Below are positions 16,601-25,386 of a stretch of DNA of 64,000 nt, one piece after another. The notes beneath the pieces were generated by a model. It searched no databases. It saw only the letters and a program-made list of their open reading frames with translations, and had not been told where the DNA came from. A program made the translations under genes and the position numbers. The stretch covers positions 186,001 through 250,000 of the forward strand of contig NZ_VSKS01000007.1 of NCBI RefSeq assembly GCF_008312835.1. The letters run 5' to 3'. Each line of letters opens with the position of its first letter. Position 1 is the stretch's first letter. Origin of the DNA: Streptomyces marokkonensis (GTDB lineage Bacteria > Actinomycetota > Actinomycetes > Streptomycetales > Streptomycetaceae).

Positions 16601-18697
16601 CCCGCCGAGCGGCCCAGGACCGAACGCAAGCGCGTCGAGGGCATGTTCGCCGACTACAGCCCAGAGGACGGCGACGACCAAACGCTGCGCGAGGCGACCG
16701 CCGGTCTCGCCGAGCAGTACGGCTGGTGGGGCGGCGGGCAGCGCTGGAGCGCGCTGCGGCAGATCCGCGCCGTCAACCACGTCCTGTCGGGCAGGCCCGC
16801 CGACGGCAAACCCCTGCCCGACTCCTCCCGGCTCGCCGGGTCCGCCGACGGGTGGCGCAGTGACGACCTCACCGTCCCGGGCATCGGTGTGCTGTGGCCG
16901 TCCTTCCTGGACGTGCTGCGTCCGCTCGCCTACCGCGCCGCCTCACCGACTCTCACGGACGCCCACCGCAGGGCCCTGCTGCTGCTCTTCGACGCGATCA
17001 CGGAGGGCCCGCTGGCGGAGCCCGGGGGCGCGCTGCGCGAGATCGTGCTGAGCGAACCGCAGGGGAGGCAGGAGCGCGTCGGTCAGGTACTGCGCCGGGA
17101 GGGCCGCACCGTAGTCGTCCTCGGGTGCCAGAGCGTCGACCACCACGCCAAGCGCGTGAACTGGCTGGCCCTGGACCACGATCCGGCCGGCCTGTTCGGC
17201 GCCGTCGCCCACTTCACGCTGGAGCGGGAGACCGCGCACCCGCCGGTGTTCCCGGCCGACGCGCTGGCGGCGGTGACCGCGCTGATCCGGGACAAGGGCG
17301 CCGCGGCCTGGCAGCCGGAAGCGCCCGCCGCCCTGACCGCCGCCACACGCGACGGCCTGGGGCCCGTACAGGCGGCCCTGCTGCTCGCGGGGAAGCCGGC
17401 GCAGCTCACCGACGAGGTGATCGCCGCGACGTCCCTGAAGCCACGTCAGAAGCAGCTCGGTGACGCGTTGCTGGCCTCGCTGGAGCCCGGCGACCGGCTG
17501 GCGCTGATCGGCGCGCTGCTGCCGGACACCCCCGGGGACCTGTGGACCGCCGGACCGGACACCGCAGCGGCCGGCCGGGTGTGGGCGGAGCGCCTCGACG
17601 GGGTCGTCCGCCTGCCCGAGGACCTCGCGGGGAACCTCTCCCTCGCGGGACTGTCCACCCGGAGTGTCGAAGGGGTCCTCAACCCCCGCCGCACCCCCTG
17701 GCTCAGCCGCACCACGGTGCAGCGGCCCGACAAGGACGGCAACCTCGTACCCGAGGACCCCCGGGCGCTGCCCGGACGGTACGACCTGACGGGCGCCGTG
17801 TCCGCCCTGGCGGGCCTCGCCTACTCCCTGCCCTACGGAGACCCCCTGCGCGCCGCCCTGCCGGACGGGCTGGCCGCGCTGCGCCGCCGCGTCGCCGACC
17901 CGGGGCTCCTGCTCGACCTCGACCTGGAGTGGACGGAGAAGGGCTCGTCGACCGCCGTCGAGCTGCGCAAGGCGTACGGACTGCCCGCCACCGGCGGCGC
18001 GGACACGGACGGCCTGACCCGCCTCGGCGAGGCACTGGTGCTGCGCCCCTGGTACGGCGACCAGGAAGCCGTCCTCGTCCGTACCGGCGCCCTCACCAGG
18101 GCGGACGACCCCGTGTTCGGACTGGTCGAGGGTCTCGTCGGGCCCGGACGGGGCGAGGGCGTGCGGGCGCTGCGGACGATCCTCGACGAGGAACTCGCCC
18201 GCGCCCTCGCGGCCGGAACGGATCCCGAGGGGCCCACCGGGTACGCCCAGGACCCGTCCGTCAGCGCACCCGACGTGGTCGCCGAGGCAGCCGGGACACA
18301 CGGCCTGGGCGCGGACGCGGCGGCCCTCTACCTGCAACTGCTGGCCCTGCCCGACCCGACGGACCGCAACTGCGCGCGCTGGACGGGCTGGAAGCCCGCC
18401 CGTATGAAGAAGGCCCGCGCCGAACTGGCCGCCACCGGCCTGGTCGTCGAGGCCAGGCGGGCCCGCGCCGGACGCACGCTCTTCCTGCCGTGCGGCTGGC
18501 TGGACCTGAAGTCCCCGGCGCTGCCGGTGGAGATCTGGAAGCAGGGCCTCTACCCGGTCCCCGGTCACACCCGCGCGGTGCCGTTGCTGCCGGTGCCCGA
18601 ACTGTTCCGGCGCGCGTGGGACCGCGTCCGCGCCGGTGACGCGCCCGCCTACGAGGAACTCACCACCCGCGCCACCCGCAAGGGCCGCCGCCGATGA
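13649..18697 (+). CDS. Very large (1682-residue) operon protein with winged-helix-like C-terminus
   Basis: A soluble protein with no signal peptide, membrane helix or catalytic motif that I recognise. ATG 13649 overlaps the previous stop (ATGA), with GAGGAG eight bases upstream. A helical N-terminal half (to about residue 905) is followed by a low-complexity linker (about 910-940, Ala/Thr/Gly/Ser) and a second half. Residues about 1557-1604 look like a winged helix: QLLALPDPTDRNCARWTGW then KARAELAATGLVVEARR and a wing. Orthologues are typical of Streptomyces copies of this operon. It may be a scaffold or substrate-recognition subunit for the MoxR ATPase; that is inference from context only. 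Confidence 0.8.
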   Translation: MTTYEYDGITFDETTSAALLDAGAVLPPGATDREDADVLTVRTYTHTALDERKVVRLVPGTLGEAEDLALDFLGLVREPETREVGQVRRETLGFPAWALVNDPANGHHALALVRDVERLARQAKSRPGTAKEGFEALGERLGRAVPHFLPTFYEQAARVFLQYENTTYAAAFFGKARDAERVHALTVDEERQRAVFLEFAFAGALTVKALKEHVKALAARLTPAEAWAQFRQLTVERCAAGMPPYASLPQDARTLIKAAGLDRVTEECALVADLLASPAAVRAPASFWNTYRATLVVLAERQPAVRVRLLEIMPAGLGRSTEDDEFWLALLAETGADLLLTGGTEAADAVDAADWLTRWALHRKHGGSVSGRSPATLALVGRMAPRLRADGRPVDLFSGRWHAGADLDLLDLCSAEDIPLKLPEAGQDAFLFVTQWLEETRPGRRDLTAVAADPRLRRLLYNAVGDVKSRRLGPGTLEALAGHPVLADVLREWLDDAAGELAAAAGLPAARAALERLRPFREVAPRVSPRAVERVAALDVVPLLRRTLRAGILDELGWPALDEAVRRLDTETRRDRDDTLAVEEAWPALILSRRHKAIVVGPQDILLEHDLRLPVQLDSWQRPSFRYADGELLVMWRHDGKQYGYWSARPSEVFPLGGEKLPHWYGRDAGETSIPLPGGGRATGGRALHAGDTVVPPARRILGDGTSYWRQGRQGPRQVWLEYDPATGTHGRASLPAFLRSGISEGAALLQQHCMVLPLQSGLEHSPFGTDGTVLGRWVRTEGEGDEARTTVGTPDGRTVTLPTAAGRIPGVPLGALRLPGGVEPVAVAQYRQVTLYTGGDDTRELGRVTPLERGGEFAAGTRLVPPVDFWHALRPRDESASALLRALSDEQAGDLLRAGAQALTERQAQAAAEAARAKANADTHTPSGGTNGTSAVPSAEEFLRGAVARTLPALTEPRLLTGVAALVHAVLRLAASVATFVTPPAERPRTERKRVEGMFADYSPEDGDDQTLREATAGLAEQYGWWGGGQRWSALRQIRAVNHVLSGRPADGKPLPDSSRLAGSADGWRSDDLTVPGIGVLWPSFLDVLRPLAYRAASPTLTDAHRRALLLLFDAITEGPLAEPGGALREIVLSEPQGRQERVGQVLRREGRTVVVLGCQSVDHHAKRVNWLALDHDPAGLFGAVAHFTLERETAHPPVFPADALAAVTALIRDKGAAAWQPEAPAALTAATRDGLGPVQAALLLAGKPAQLTDEVIAATSLKPRQKQLGDALLASLEPGDRLALIGALLPDTPGDLWTAGPDTAAAGRVWAERLDGVVRLPEDLAGNLSLAGLSTRSVEGVLNPRRTPWLSRTTVQRPDKDGNLVPEDPRALPGRYDLTGAVSALAGLAYSLPYGDPLRAALPDGLAALRRRVADPGLLLDLDLEWTEKGSSTAVELRKAYGLPATGGADTDGLTRLGEALVLRPWYGDQEAVLVRTGALTRADDPVFGLVEGLVGPGRGEGVRALRTILDEELARALAAGTDPEGPTGYAQDPSVSAPDVVAEAAGTHGLGADAAALYLQLLALPDPTDRNCARWTGWKPARMKKARAELAATGLVVEARRARAGRTLFLPCGWLDLKSPALPVEIWKQGLYPVPGHTRAVPLLPVPELFRRAWDRVRAGDAPAYEELTTRATRKGRRR

Positions 18698-19902
18698 CCA
18701 CCGTCCACCCGCACCCGGAAGACATCGCCCCGATGACCACCGCCCTGTCCCCGTCCCCCGCCCGCCAGATCGTCCCGCCCGAGGAGCGGTACGCGACCGA
18801 ACTGGCCTTCCTCGCCGCCCACGACGACGGGCCCCGCCCGCCCGCCTGGCGGCTCACCCCCCGCGCCGTCGTCACGTTCGTCATGGGCAGCGCCGGCAGC
18901 GCCTTGAAACTGCCCGACGCCGCCGAGGTGCCCGACGGGGTGCCGCGCCGCCTGGTCATCGAGGACAAGTTCGTCGGCGACCGGGCGCTGGTCGAACGGT
19001 GCGTGGTGACCCTCGCGGGGGAGCGGGGTCTGCTGCTCGTCGGCGAGCCCGGCACCGCCAAGTCGATGCTGTCGGAACTGCTGTCCGCCGCCGTGTGCGG
19101 CACCAGCGGCCTGGTCGTGCAGGGCACCGCCGGCACCACCGAGGACCAGCTCAAGTACGGCTGGAACTACGCCCTGCTGCTGGCGCAGGGCCCCACCCGG
19201 CAGGCGCTCGTGCCCTCGCCCGTGCTCACCGCCATGACCCGGGGCGCCGTCGCCCGTGTCGAGGAGGTCACCCGCTGCCTGCCCGAAGTGCAGGACTCAC
19301 TGGTGTCGCTGCTCTCCGAACGGCGGATCGCCGTCCCCGAACTGTCCGGCACCGACGACGCGCTGGCGCACGCGGCACCCGGGTTCACCCTCATCGCCAC
19401 CGCCAACCTCCGCGACAAGGGCGTGTCCGAGATGTCCGCGGCCCTCAAGCGCCGCTTCAACTTCGAGACGGTCGGCCCCATCGGGGACCTCGACGCCGAG
19501 ACCGCGCTGGTGCGCGGCCAGGCCCGGGCCTCCGTGGAACGGGCCGGGGCGCCGTTCCAGGTCGACGACGCCGTACTGGAGGCCCTGGTCACCGCGTTCC
19601 GCGACCTGCGCGAGGGCCGGTCGGCGGAGGGCTGGGAGGTCGAGCGGCCCTCGACGGTGATGAGCACCGCGGAAGCCGTGTCCGTCGCCGGCGCGCTCGC
19701 CCTCGCGGCGGCCTACTTCCCGGGCGACCGCGACGTGCTCGGACTGCTGCCCGGCCATCTGCTCGGCGTGGTCCGCAAGGACGACCCCGCCGACGCCGCC
19801 CGGCTGCGCGGCTACTGGGACGGCCCCGTCCGGCGCCGCGCCGAACAGGGCTCCGCCACCTGGCGCACCCTGTGGGACCTGCGTACGGTCCTGGAGGGCT
19901 GA
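18694..19902 (+). CDS. MoxR family AAA+ ATPase (YehL-like)
   Basis: A 402-residue ATPase. Walker A is GEPGTAKS (117-124). The Walker B position is ARVEEVTRCLPEVQDSL (188-204), with Glu190-Glu191 instead of the usual Asp-Glu. Sensor 1 is Asn238 in LIATANLRD, and the arginine finger region is LKRRFNFE (251-258). MoxR proteins use ATP to remodel or load cofactors into a VWA-domain partner, and that partner is the next gene. Its start overlaps the preceding stop (ATGA). The sequence style (EVTRCLPEVQD) is that of the YehL branch, not of the methanol dehydrogenase MoxR branch. Confidence 0.92.
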   Translation: MTTVHPHPEDIAPMTTALSPSPARQIVPPEERYATELAFLAAHDDGPRPPAWRLTPRAVVTFVMGSAGSALKLPDAAEVPDGVPRRLVIEDKFVGDRALVERCVVTLAGERGLLLVGEPGTAKSMLSELLSAAVCGTSGLVVQGTAGTTEDQLKYGWNYALLLAQGPTRQALVPSPVLTAMTRGAVARVEEVTRCLPEVQDSLVSLLSERRIAVPELSGTDDALAHAAPGFTLIATANLRDKGVSEMSAALKRRFNFETVGPIGDLDAETALVRGQARASVERAGAPFQVDDAVLEALVTAFRDLREGRSAEGWEVERPSTVMSTAEAVSVAGALALAAAYFPGDRDVLGLLPGHLLGVVRKDDPADAARLRGYWDGPVRRRAEQGSATWRTLWDLRTVLEG

Positions 19903-19907
19903 CGGCC

Positions 19908-22900
19908 GTGTCCCTTTCCCACACAGTGGCCCCGGAGGGCGGACCCGTCCCGCCCGACGAGGCGCTCGCCGTCCTCACCGACCCGTCCGCGCCCTGTCTC
20001 GTCGGCGTACGGCACCACGCGCCCTCCCTCGCCGCCGCCGTGCCCGCGCTGCTGGACGAGGCGAAGCCCGAGGTGCTGCTCGTCGAACTGCCCGCCGAGA
20101 TGCAGCACTGGCTGCCCTGGCTCGGGCACGAGGAGACACGGGCCCCGGTGGCGCTCGCCGCCGCTCCCGGCGACGGGAGCGGCGGGGGAACGGCGTTCTA
20201 CCCGTTCGCCGACTTCTCGCCCGAACTGGCCGCCGTGCGCTGGGCCGTGCGGAACGACGTGCCGGTGGTCGCCTGCGACCTGCCGCTCGCCGACCGCGCC
20301 TGGACCGCGGACCGGCGGGCCGGGGGAACGGGGGCCGGCCGCCCCGGTCTCGCCACCGCCGTGCGGGCCCGGCTGACGGGCCGGCCCGGGGACGACCTCT
20401 GGGACCGGCTCGTCGAGGCGGCCGCCCCCGGCTCCCCGCCCGAGGCCCTGCGCCGGGCCGCCCTGCTCACCGGGTGGGCCCTGCGCGCGGACGCGGTCGC
20501 CTCGGGCGGCGTGCCGGACCTGGACCTGCGGCGCGAGCGCTGGATGCGCGCCCGGCTGGCCGAGGCCACCGCACGGGGCGAACGGGCCGCCGTGGTGGTC
20601 GGCGCCTTCCACGCCCCGGCGCTCGTACGGCAGGACGCGGGAGCCGGCACGGGGGAGGAGCCCGGACCGGCCGACGGCACGCAGCGGCCCGGCTGGACCA
20701 CCTCCCTCATCCCGTACACCTACGCCCTCCTCGACGAGCGGTCCGGCTACCCCGCCGGCATCCGTGATCCCGAGTGGCAGGACATGGTGCTGCGCGCGGC
20801 GGGGGATCCCGCGGCGCTCGAGGAAGCACTGACCCGGGCGGCCGTACGGGTCTGCGCCGAACTGCGTGGCCTGGGCCACCCGTCGGGGCCCGCCGACGCA
20901 CGGGAGATCAGCCGGCTCGCCTCGGACCTCGCCCGGCTGCGCGGCCTGCCTGCGGCGGGCCGCGGTGAACTGGTCGAGGCCGTGCAGACGGTGCTCGCGC
21001 AGGGTGAGCCGTACGGGCGGGGCAGGGCCGTGGCGCGGGCGATGGAACGCGTCCTCGTCGGCACGCGCAGCGGGCGCCCCGCTCCACAGGCACCGCGCAG
21101 CGGCCTCGCCCCCGCTGTCGAGGCCGAGGTGGCACGGCTCGGCCTGCCCGGCCCCGGTCCGGGCGGCCCCGCGCGGGACCTGCGGCTGGACCCGCTGCGG
21201 TCCGACCTCGACCGGCGCCGCGAACTGCTGCTGCACCGGTTGACGGTGTGCGGGGTGCCCTACGGGGAGGCCAAGGAGGTCGTCGGCGCGGGCGGCGCCG
21301 AGGCGCTCACCTCCCGCTGGGAGGTGCGCTGGACACCCGCCACGGCGGCCATGCTGTCCGCCGCCGGCGTGCGGGGAGCCACCCCGGAGCAGGCCGCCGA
21401 AGGCGTCCTGCGGGAACGGCGCCGCTCGGAGGGCGACGAGGGCGGACCGACGGCCGCGCAGGCCCTCGCCGGGCTCGGGCAGGCGGCGGAGTGCGGCCTG
21501 CCCGGCCTGGCGGACGAACGGCTCGGCGACATCGCCGACGTCCTGCCCCGGGCCGGCACCCTGCCGGAGCTCCTCGCCGGCCTGGCCCTGCTGGACCGGC
21601 TGCGGGCCGGTCATGTCCCCGGGCTCGGTGCCGAACCGGACCGCGAGGCCCGGGCGGCCGCCGTCGCGGAGCTGCTCACGGCGGCGGCGGTACGTCAGGT
21701 GGACGGCCTGACCGGATCCGAGGACCTGGCCGACGCCCACGCCCTGCTCGAACTCTCCCACCGCGCGGACCTGCTGGGCGGCATCCGGCTCGCCGACGCC
21801 CTGGTCCGTCTGTCGGCCGACGGCTCCCCGCTGATGCGCGGTGCCGCGGGAGCCGTGCGCGTGCTGCTCGGGCACGAGGACGCGCGGGCCTTCGGCGACC
21901 GTGTGGCCTCCTGGGTCGACGGGGCCACCGACCCCGACTCCCGCGCCGCGCTCACCGCCCGGCTCAGCGGGCTGCTGACCGCCGCCGGCCCGCTGCTCGA
22001 GGCGGCGGAGCTCGCCCTGGAACCGCTGCTCGCCCGGGTGTCCGAGCTGCCCGACCGGGCGTTCCTCGACCGGCTGCCCGCGCTGCGCGGAGGCTTCGAC
22101 ACCCTCAGCCCCGCGGCCCGCGACCGGCTCTTCGCCTCCGTCGAGGAGCGCCTCGGCACCGCGCACGTCGGCGACACGGACGGCATCGAACCGGCCGCCC
22201 TCGCCACCTGGACCGGGGCGGACCTCGCGGCCCGCGAGAGGCTGCGGTCGCTGGGACTCCTGCCGGGGCCCCGCACCGGTCCGGCCGCGGCGGACGAGGT
22301 GGGAGGGGTGCCGCCGGGCGGCACACCGGAGGGGCACGGCAGCGGCGCCCCGGACGGCGGCGCCCCGGGGACCGCCGCCGTGAAGCCCGCACCGGATACC
22401 GCGGCGCGGCCCCGACCGGACGGTACGGCGGCGGAGGGCGGGGCCGACACCGAGATCCTCCGTACCGATGACGACGTCCTCGCCCCCGCCGACCGCTGGC
22501 GCCTCCTCCTCGGCCGCCGCACCGACGCGCTGCCGCCGTCCGCCGCGCCGCTCGCCACCGCACTGGACGAGCTGTACGGCAGCGGACGCGGCGAAGGCAG
22601 CCGGGGGAACCGCGCGGGCCCGGGCACCGGCGGGGGACGCGAGGCGCCCTATCCCGGCGTACGGGAGTGGTCCGAGGAACTGGCCGCGCTCTTCGGGCCC
22701 GGCATCCGCGAGGAAGTGCTCGCGGCGGCCGCCGCGTCGGGTCGCGGCGACGTCCTCACCGAACTCGACGCGGACAGCGCACGCCCCTCGGTGGACCTGC
22801 TGCGCACGGTGCTGCGCCACGCGGGCGGACTGCCCGAGGCCCGACTGGCCGGACTGCGCCCCCTCGTGCGGCGCCTGGTCGACGCACTGACCCGGCAACT

Positions 22901-23582
22901 GGCCACCCGCCTGCGCCCCGCCCTGCACGGCACGGCACTGCCCCGCCCCAGCAGACGCCCCGGCGGAGGCCTGGACCTGCCCCGCACGCTCCGGGCCAAC
23001 CTGGCGACCGCGCGCCGGAGCCCGGACGGCAGCGTTCAGGTGATCCCCGAACACCCGGTCTTCCGCACCCGGGGGCGCCGGACCGCCGACTGGCGGCTCA
23101 TCCTGGTCACGGACGTGTCGGGATCCATGGAGGCCTCCACGGTGTGGGCCGCGCTGACCGCCTCGGTCCTGGCGGGGGTGCCGACCCTCTCCACCCACTT
23201 CCTGGCCTTCTCCACGGAGGTCATCGATCTCACCGGGCACGTGGACGACCCGCTGTCCCTGCTGCTGGAGGTCAGCGTGGGCGGCGGCACCCACATCGCG
23301 GCGGGACTGCGGCACGCGCGTGAGCTCGTCACCGTGCCGTCGCGGACCCTCGTCGTGGTGGTCAGCGACTTCGAGGAGGGCCATCCGCTCGGCGGTCTGC
23401 TTGGCGAGGTCCGCGCGCTGGTCTCGGCCGGCTGCCACGTCCTGGGCTGCGCGAGCCTCGACGACACCGGACGGCCCCGCTACTCCACGGGCGTCGCCGG
23501 TCAGCTCGTCGCGGCGGGAATGCCCGTCGCCGCCCTCAGTCCGCTCGAACTCGCCCGCTGGGTAGGGGAGAAGATCGCATGA
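19908..23582 (+). CDS. DUF5682-VWA fusion protein
   Basis: A 1224-residue protein. Residues about 28-70 (GVRHHAPSLAAAVPALL, then VLLVELPAEM) show the TraB/ChaN-like start of DUF5682; helical sequence continues to about 790. A Gly/Pro/Ala linker covers about 791-851. The last 370 residues end in a VWA domain with an intact metal-ion-dependent adhesion site: Asp1069-x-Ser1071-x-Ser1073 (DVSGSM), Thr1128 (GGGTH) and Asp1154 (SDFEEG). The halves match E. coli YehM and YehP in length and order, so two subunits appear fused. GTG 19908 has GGAGGG upstream and lies 5 bp after the MoxR stop. Presumed target and partner of the ATPase. Confidence 0.9.
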   Translation: MSLSHTVAPEGGPVPPDEALAVLTDPSAPCLVGVRHHAPSLAAAVPALLDEAKPEVLLVELPAEMQHWLPWLGHEETRAPVALAAAPGDGSGGGTAFYPFADFSPELAAVRWAVRNDVPVVACDLPLADRAWTADRRAGGTGAGRPGLATAVRARLTGRPGDDLWDRLVEAAAPGSPPEALRRAALLTGWALRADAVASGGVPDLDLRRERWMRARLAEATARGERAAVVVGAFHAPALVRQDAGAGTGEEPGPADGTQRPGWTTSLIPYTYALLDERSGYPAGIRDPEWQDMVLRAAGDPAALEEALTRAAVRVCAELRGLGHPSGPADAREISRLASDLARLRGLPAAGRGELVEAVQTVLAQGEPYGRGRAVARAMERVLVGTRSGRPAPQAPRSGLAPAVEAEVARLGLPGPGPGGPARDLRLDPLRSDLDRRRELLLHRLTVCGVPYGEAKEVVGAGGAEALTSRWEVRWTPATAAMLSAAGVRGATPEQAAEGVLRERRRSEGDEGGPTAAQALAGLGQAAECGLPGLADERLGDIADVLPRAGTLPELLAGLALLDRLRAGHVPGLGAEPDREARAAAVAELLTAAAVRQVDGLTGSEDLADAHALLELSHRADLLGGIRLADALVRLSADGSPLMRGAAGAVRVLLGHEDARAFGDRVASWVDGATDPDSRAALTARLSGLLTAAGPLLEAAELALEPLLARVSELPDRAFLDRLPALRGGFDTLSPAARDRLFASVEERLGTAHVGDTDGIEPAALATWTGADLAARERLRSLGLLPGPRTGPAAADEVGGVPPGGTPEGHGSGAPDGGAPGTAAVKPAPDTAARPRPDGTAAEGGADTEILRTDDDVLAPADRWRLLLGRRTDALPPSAAPLATALDELYGSGRGEGSRGNRAGPGTGGGREAPYPGVREWSEELAALFGPGIREEVLAAAAASGRGDVLTELDADSARPSVDLLRTVLRHAGGLPEARLAGLRPLVRRLVDALTRQLATRLRPALHGTALPRPSRRPGGGLDLPRTLRANLATARRSPDGSVQVIPEHPVFRTRGRRTADWRLILVTDVSGSMEASTVWAALTASVLAGVPTLSTHFLAFSTEVIDLTGHVDDPLSLLLEVSVGGGTHIAAGLRHARELVTVPSRTLVVVVSDFEEGHPLGGLLGEVRALVSAGCHVLGCASLDDTGRPRYSTGVAGQLVAAGMPVAALSPLELARWVGEKIA

Positions 23583-25372
23583 GCCCGGACCTGCCTCCGG
23601 TCGTCCCGTCCGTCACCGCCGAACTCGTCGCGGCGCTCTCGCCCCGGCTGCGCAAGCGGCTGGACGCGGGCGTCACCAAGCTCCTGGCCCGTCCGGTCAC
23701 CCGCGAGGGTGACACCGTGCGGATCGCCGTCGACGACGGGACGGATCTCGTCCTGCGTGCCCCCGGCGGAGTGGTGACCGGCGCGGACGCGATCCACTGC
23801 GGCTGTCTGCTGGCCCCCGCCTGTCTGCACCGCGCGGCCGCGGCCTCGGCCGCTCCGGTCGCCGACGACGCCGCGGCTCCGGAACCCGCCGCGGTCACCG
23901 GAACACAGGACGGGACGGAGCACACGGAGGAAGCGGCACCGGCGGCACGGCCGGGCCCGACGAGCGGGGAGACGGAGGCCGGGACCGTCACCGCCGGACA
24001 ACGCGCCGCCGCCCGGGAGGTGTTCGACGCGGCCGCCGCCGTCCTGGAGGCCGGCACGGACGGCGCCGGCGCGGTGCTCCAGGCGGAACTCCTGCACGCC
24101 GCGCACACCGCGCGTCTCGCCGGCCTGCCGAGGGCATCCGCCGCGGCCGTCTCCGTGGTGACCGCGGTCCGGGCGGCCCGCACCGCGGACCCCGGGTACC
24201 GGCTCACCGACCTCGCCGACGCGCTGGCCGGTGTCCTGGGCGTCGCCCACCGCCTTCCGCACGCCACCGGCCCGGACCTGACCGAACTGCGCGGCACGGT
24301 GCGGCAGCCGTACCGCCCCGACGGCTCCCTGCGCCTGTACGGGCTCTTCTCCGAGCCCGTCCTCACGGCCACCGGCCACGCGGGCGCGGTCACCTGGACC
24401 GCCGACGCCGACGGACGCCTGTACACGGTGTCGGACGTGGCACCGGGCGGACCCGCACGGGCGACCGGGGCCGCCGACCGGGCCGTGCGCATGGGCGACA
24501 CCGCCCTGACCCACCGTGAACTGTCGCGCGCGGGGCTGGCGGTGTCCGGTGCCACCGTCTCCCCGACGGGCCGCCTCGGCGCGGGCGCCGGGGTACGGGC
24601 GGTCCGCGCGTCGGGCGCCGCCTGGCGCGCCGAGCCGCTGGACCGGCTGTGGGCCGTGCCCGCGGCCGGACAAGTGACCCGGGCCCTGAGCGGCGGACAG
24701 GACCTGCTGTTCCTCGAGGTGACCCTCACCGGCACGGTGCGCGAGACGACGGGCGACTGCCTGCTGGCCGACTGCGGGGGAGTGCCCCTGCGGCTGGCCG
24801 CCGCCCACGACGACCCGTCACTGCCCTACCGCGACAACCTCCGCCTGCTGGCCGCCGCCGGCGGCCGGCTGCGGATCGTCGCGCGCCTGGCGCCCGGACC
24901 GATTCCCCGTGCCCTGCTCCTCGCCGCCGAGCACCCCACCGACCCGGACGCCCGGGTGGACCTGGGCCTTGACCGCCTCCAGCACGCGGATCTGCCCGCC
25001 GGGGCGGTCGCGCCTCCGGCCGGGGCCGCCCCCACCGGGGACGAGGCTCCGCTGCACCTGCTGCGCCGCCGCGTCCACCAGGCGGTGTCGGGCGGCCGCC
25101 GGGTCCTCGCCTTCAACGGGAGCACGTCGGGCGATGCGGCCCGCCTGCGCCGTCTCGGCCTCGCCACGGCGGCCGGTCTCCTCGACGACCTGCACACCGC
25201 CGCCGCCGACCGCTCCCGTGACGCCTTCGGCCGTCTGCTCCCGGCCGACACCGGCCGCTTCGCCCGGTCCTGGCTCGCCGCCGCCGTCTACACCGACGTG
25301 GTCGAACGGGCGCTGTGCGCGCACGCCTGGGGAGCGGCCGCGAGCGGGACGGGCCTGCCGGCCGGTGCCTGA
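23579..25372 (+). CDS. SWIM zinc-finger protein (YehQ-like)
   Basis: A 597-residue protein whose start overlaps the previous stop (ATGA). The SWIM motif CxCx5CxH is at residues 74-84 (CGCLLAPACLH), close to the N-terminus as in YehQ-type proteins. An Ala/Pro/Glu-rich linker (about 85-135) follows, then a long domain of mixed strands and helices without further recognised motifs. SWIM fingers bind DNA or protein. As the last gene of the operon it could target the MoxR-VWA machine to nucleic acid or to a protein; this is inference. A stem-loop overlaps its stop codon. Confidence 0.88.
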   Translation: MSPDLPPVVPSVTAELVAALSPRLRKRLDAGVTKLLARPVTREGDTVRIAVDDGTDLVLRAPGGVVTGADAIHCGCLLAPACLHRAAAASAAPVADDAAAPEPAAVTGTQDGTEHTEEAAPAARPGPTSGETEAGTVTAGQRAAAREVFDAAAAVLEAGTDGAGAVLQAELLHAAHTARLAGLPRASAAAVSVVTAVRAARTADPGYRLTDLADALAGVLGVAHRLPHATGPDLTELRGTVRQPYRPDGSLRLYGLFSEPVLTATGHAGAVTWTADADGRLYTVSDVAPGGPARATGAADRAVRMGDTALTHRELSRAGLAVSGATVSPTGRLGAGAGVRAVRASGAAWRAEPLDRLWAVPAAGQVTRALSGGQDLLFLEVTLTGTVRETTGDCLLADCGGVPLRLAAAHDDPSLPYRDNLRLLAAAGGRLRIVARLAPGPIPRALLLAAEHPTDPDARVDLGLDRLQHADLPAGAVAPPAGAAPTGDEAPLHLLRRRVHQAVSGGRRVLAFNGSTSGDAARLRRLGLATAAGLLDDLHTAAADRSRDAFGRLLPADTGRFARSWLAAAVYTDVVERALCAHAWGAAASGTGLPAGA

Positions 25373-25381
25373 CCGGCAGGC
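25353..25381. terminator. Hairpin ending the MoxR/VWA operon
   Basis: GCCTGCCGG (25353-25361) pairs with CCGGCAGGC (25373-25381), loop 11 bases, overlapping the SWIM gene stop. The AraC gene converges from the other side and ends at 25387. Confidence 0.6.
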
Positions 25382-25386
25382 GGGCC

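Noticed and set aside
18636-19907. N-terminal extension of the DUF5682-VWA protein over the MoxR gene
   Set aside because: It is out-of-frame MoxR sequence with no meaning; GTG 19908 has a ribosome site and starts a sensible protein.
19812-23438. A 1208-residue minus-strand open frame opposite the DUF5682-VWA gene
   Set aside because: It is the antisense shadow of a high-GC gene; composition is Gly/Arg/Gln-rich with no family motifs, while the plus strand has clear domains.
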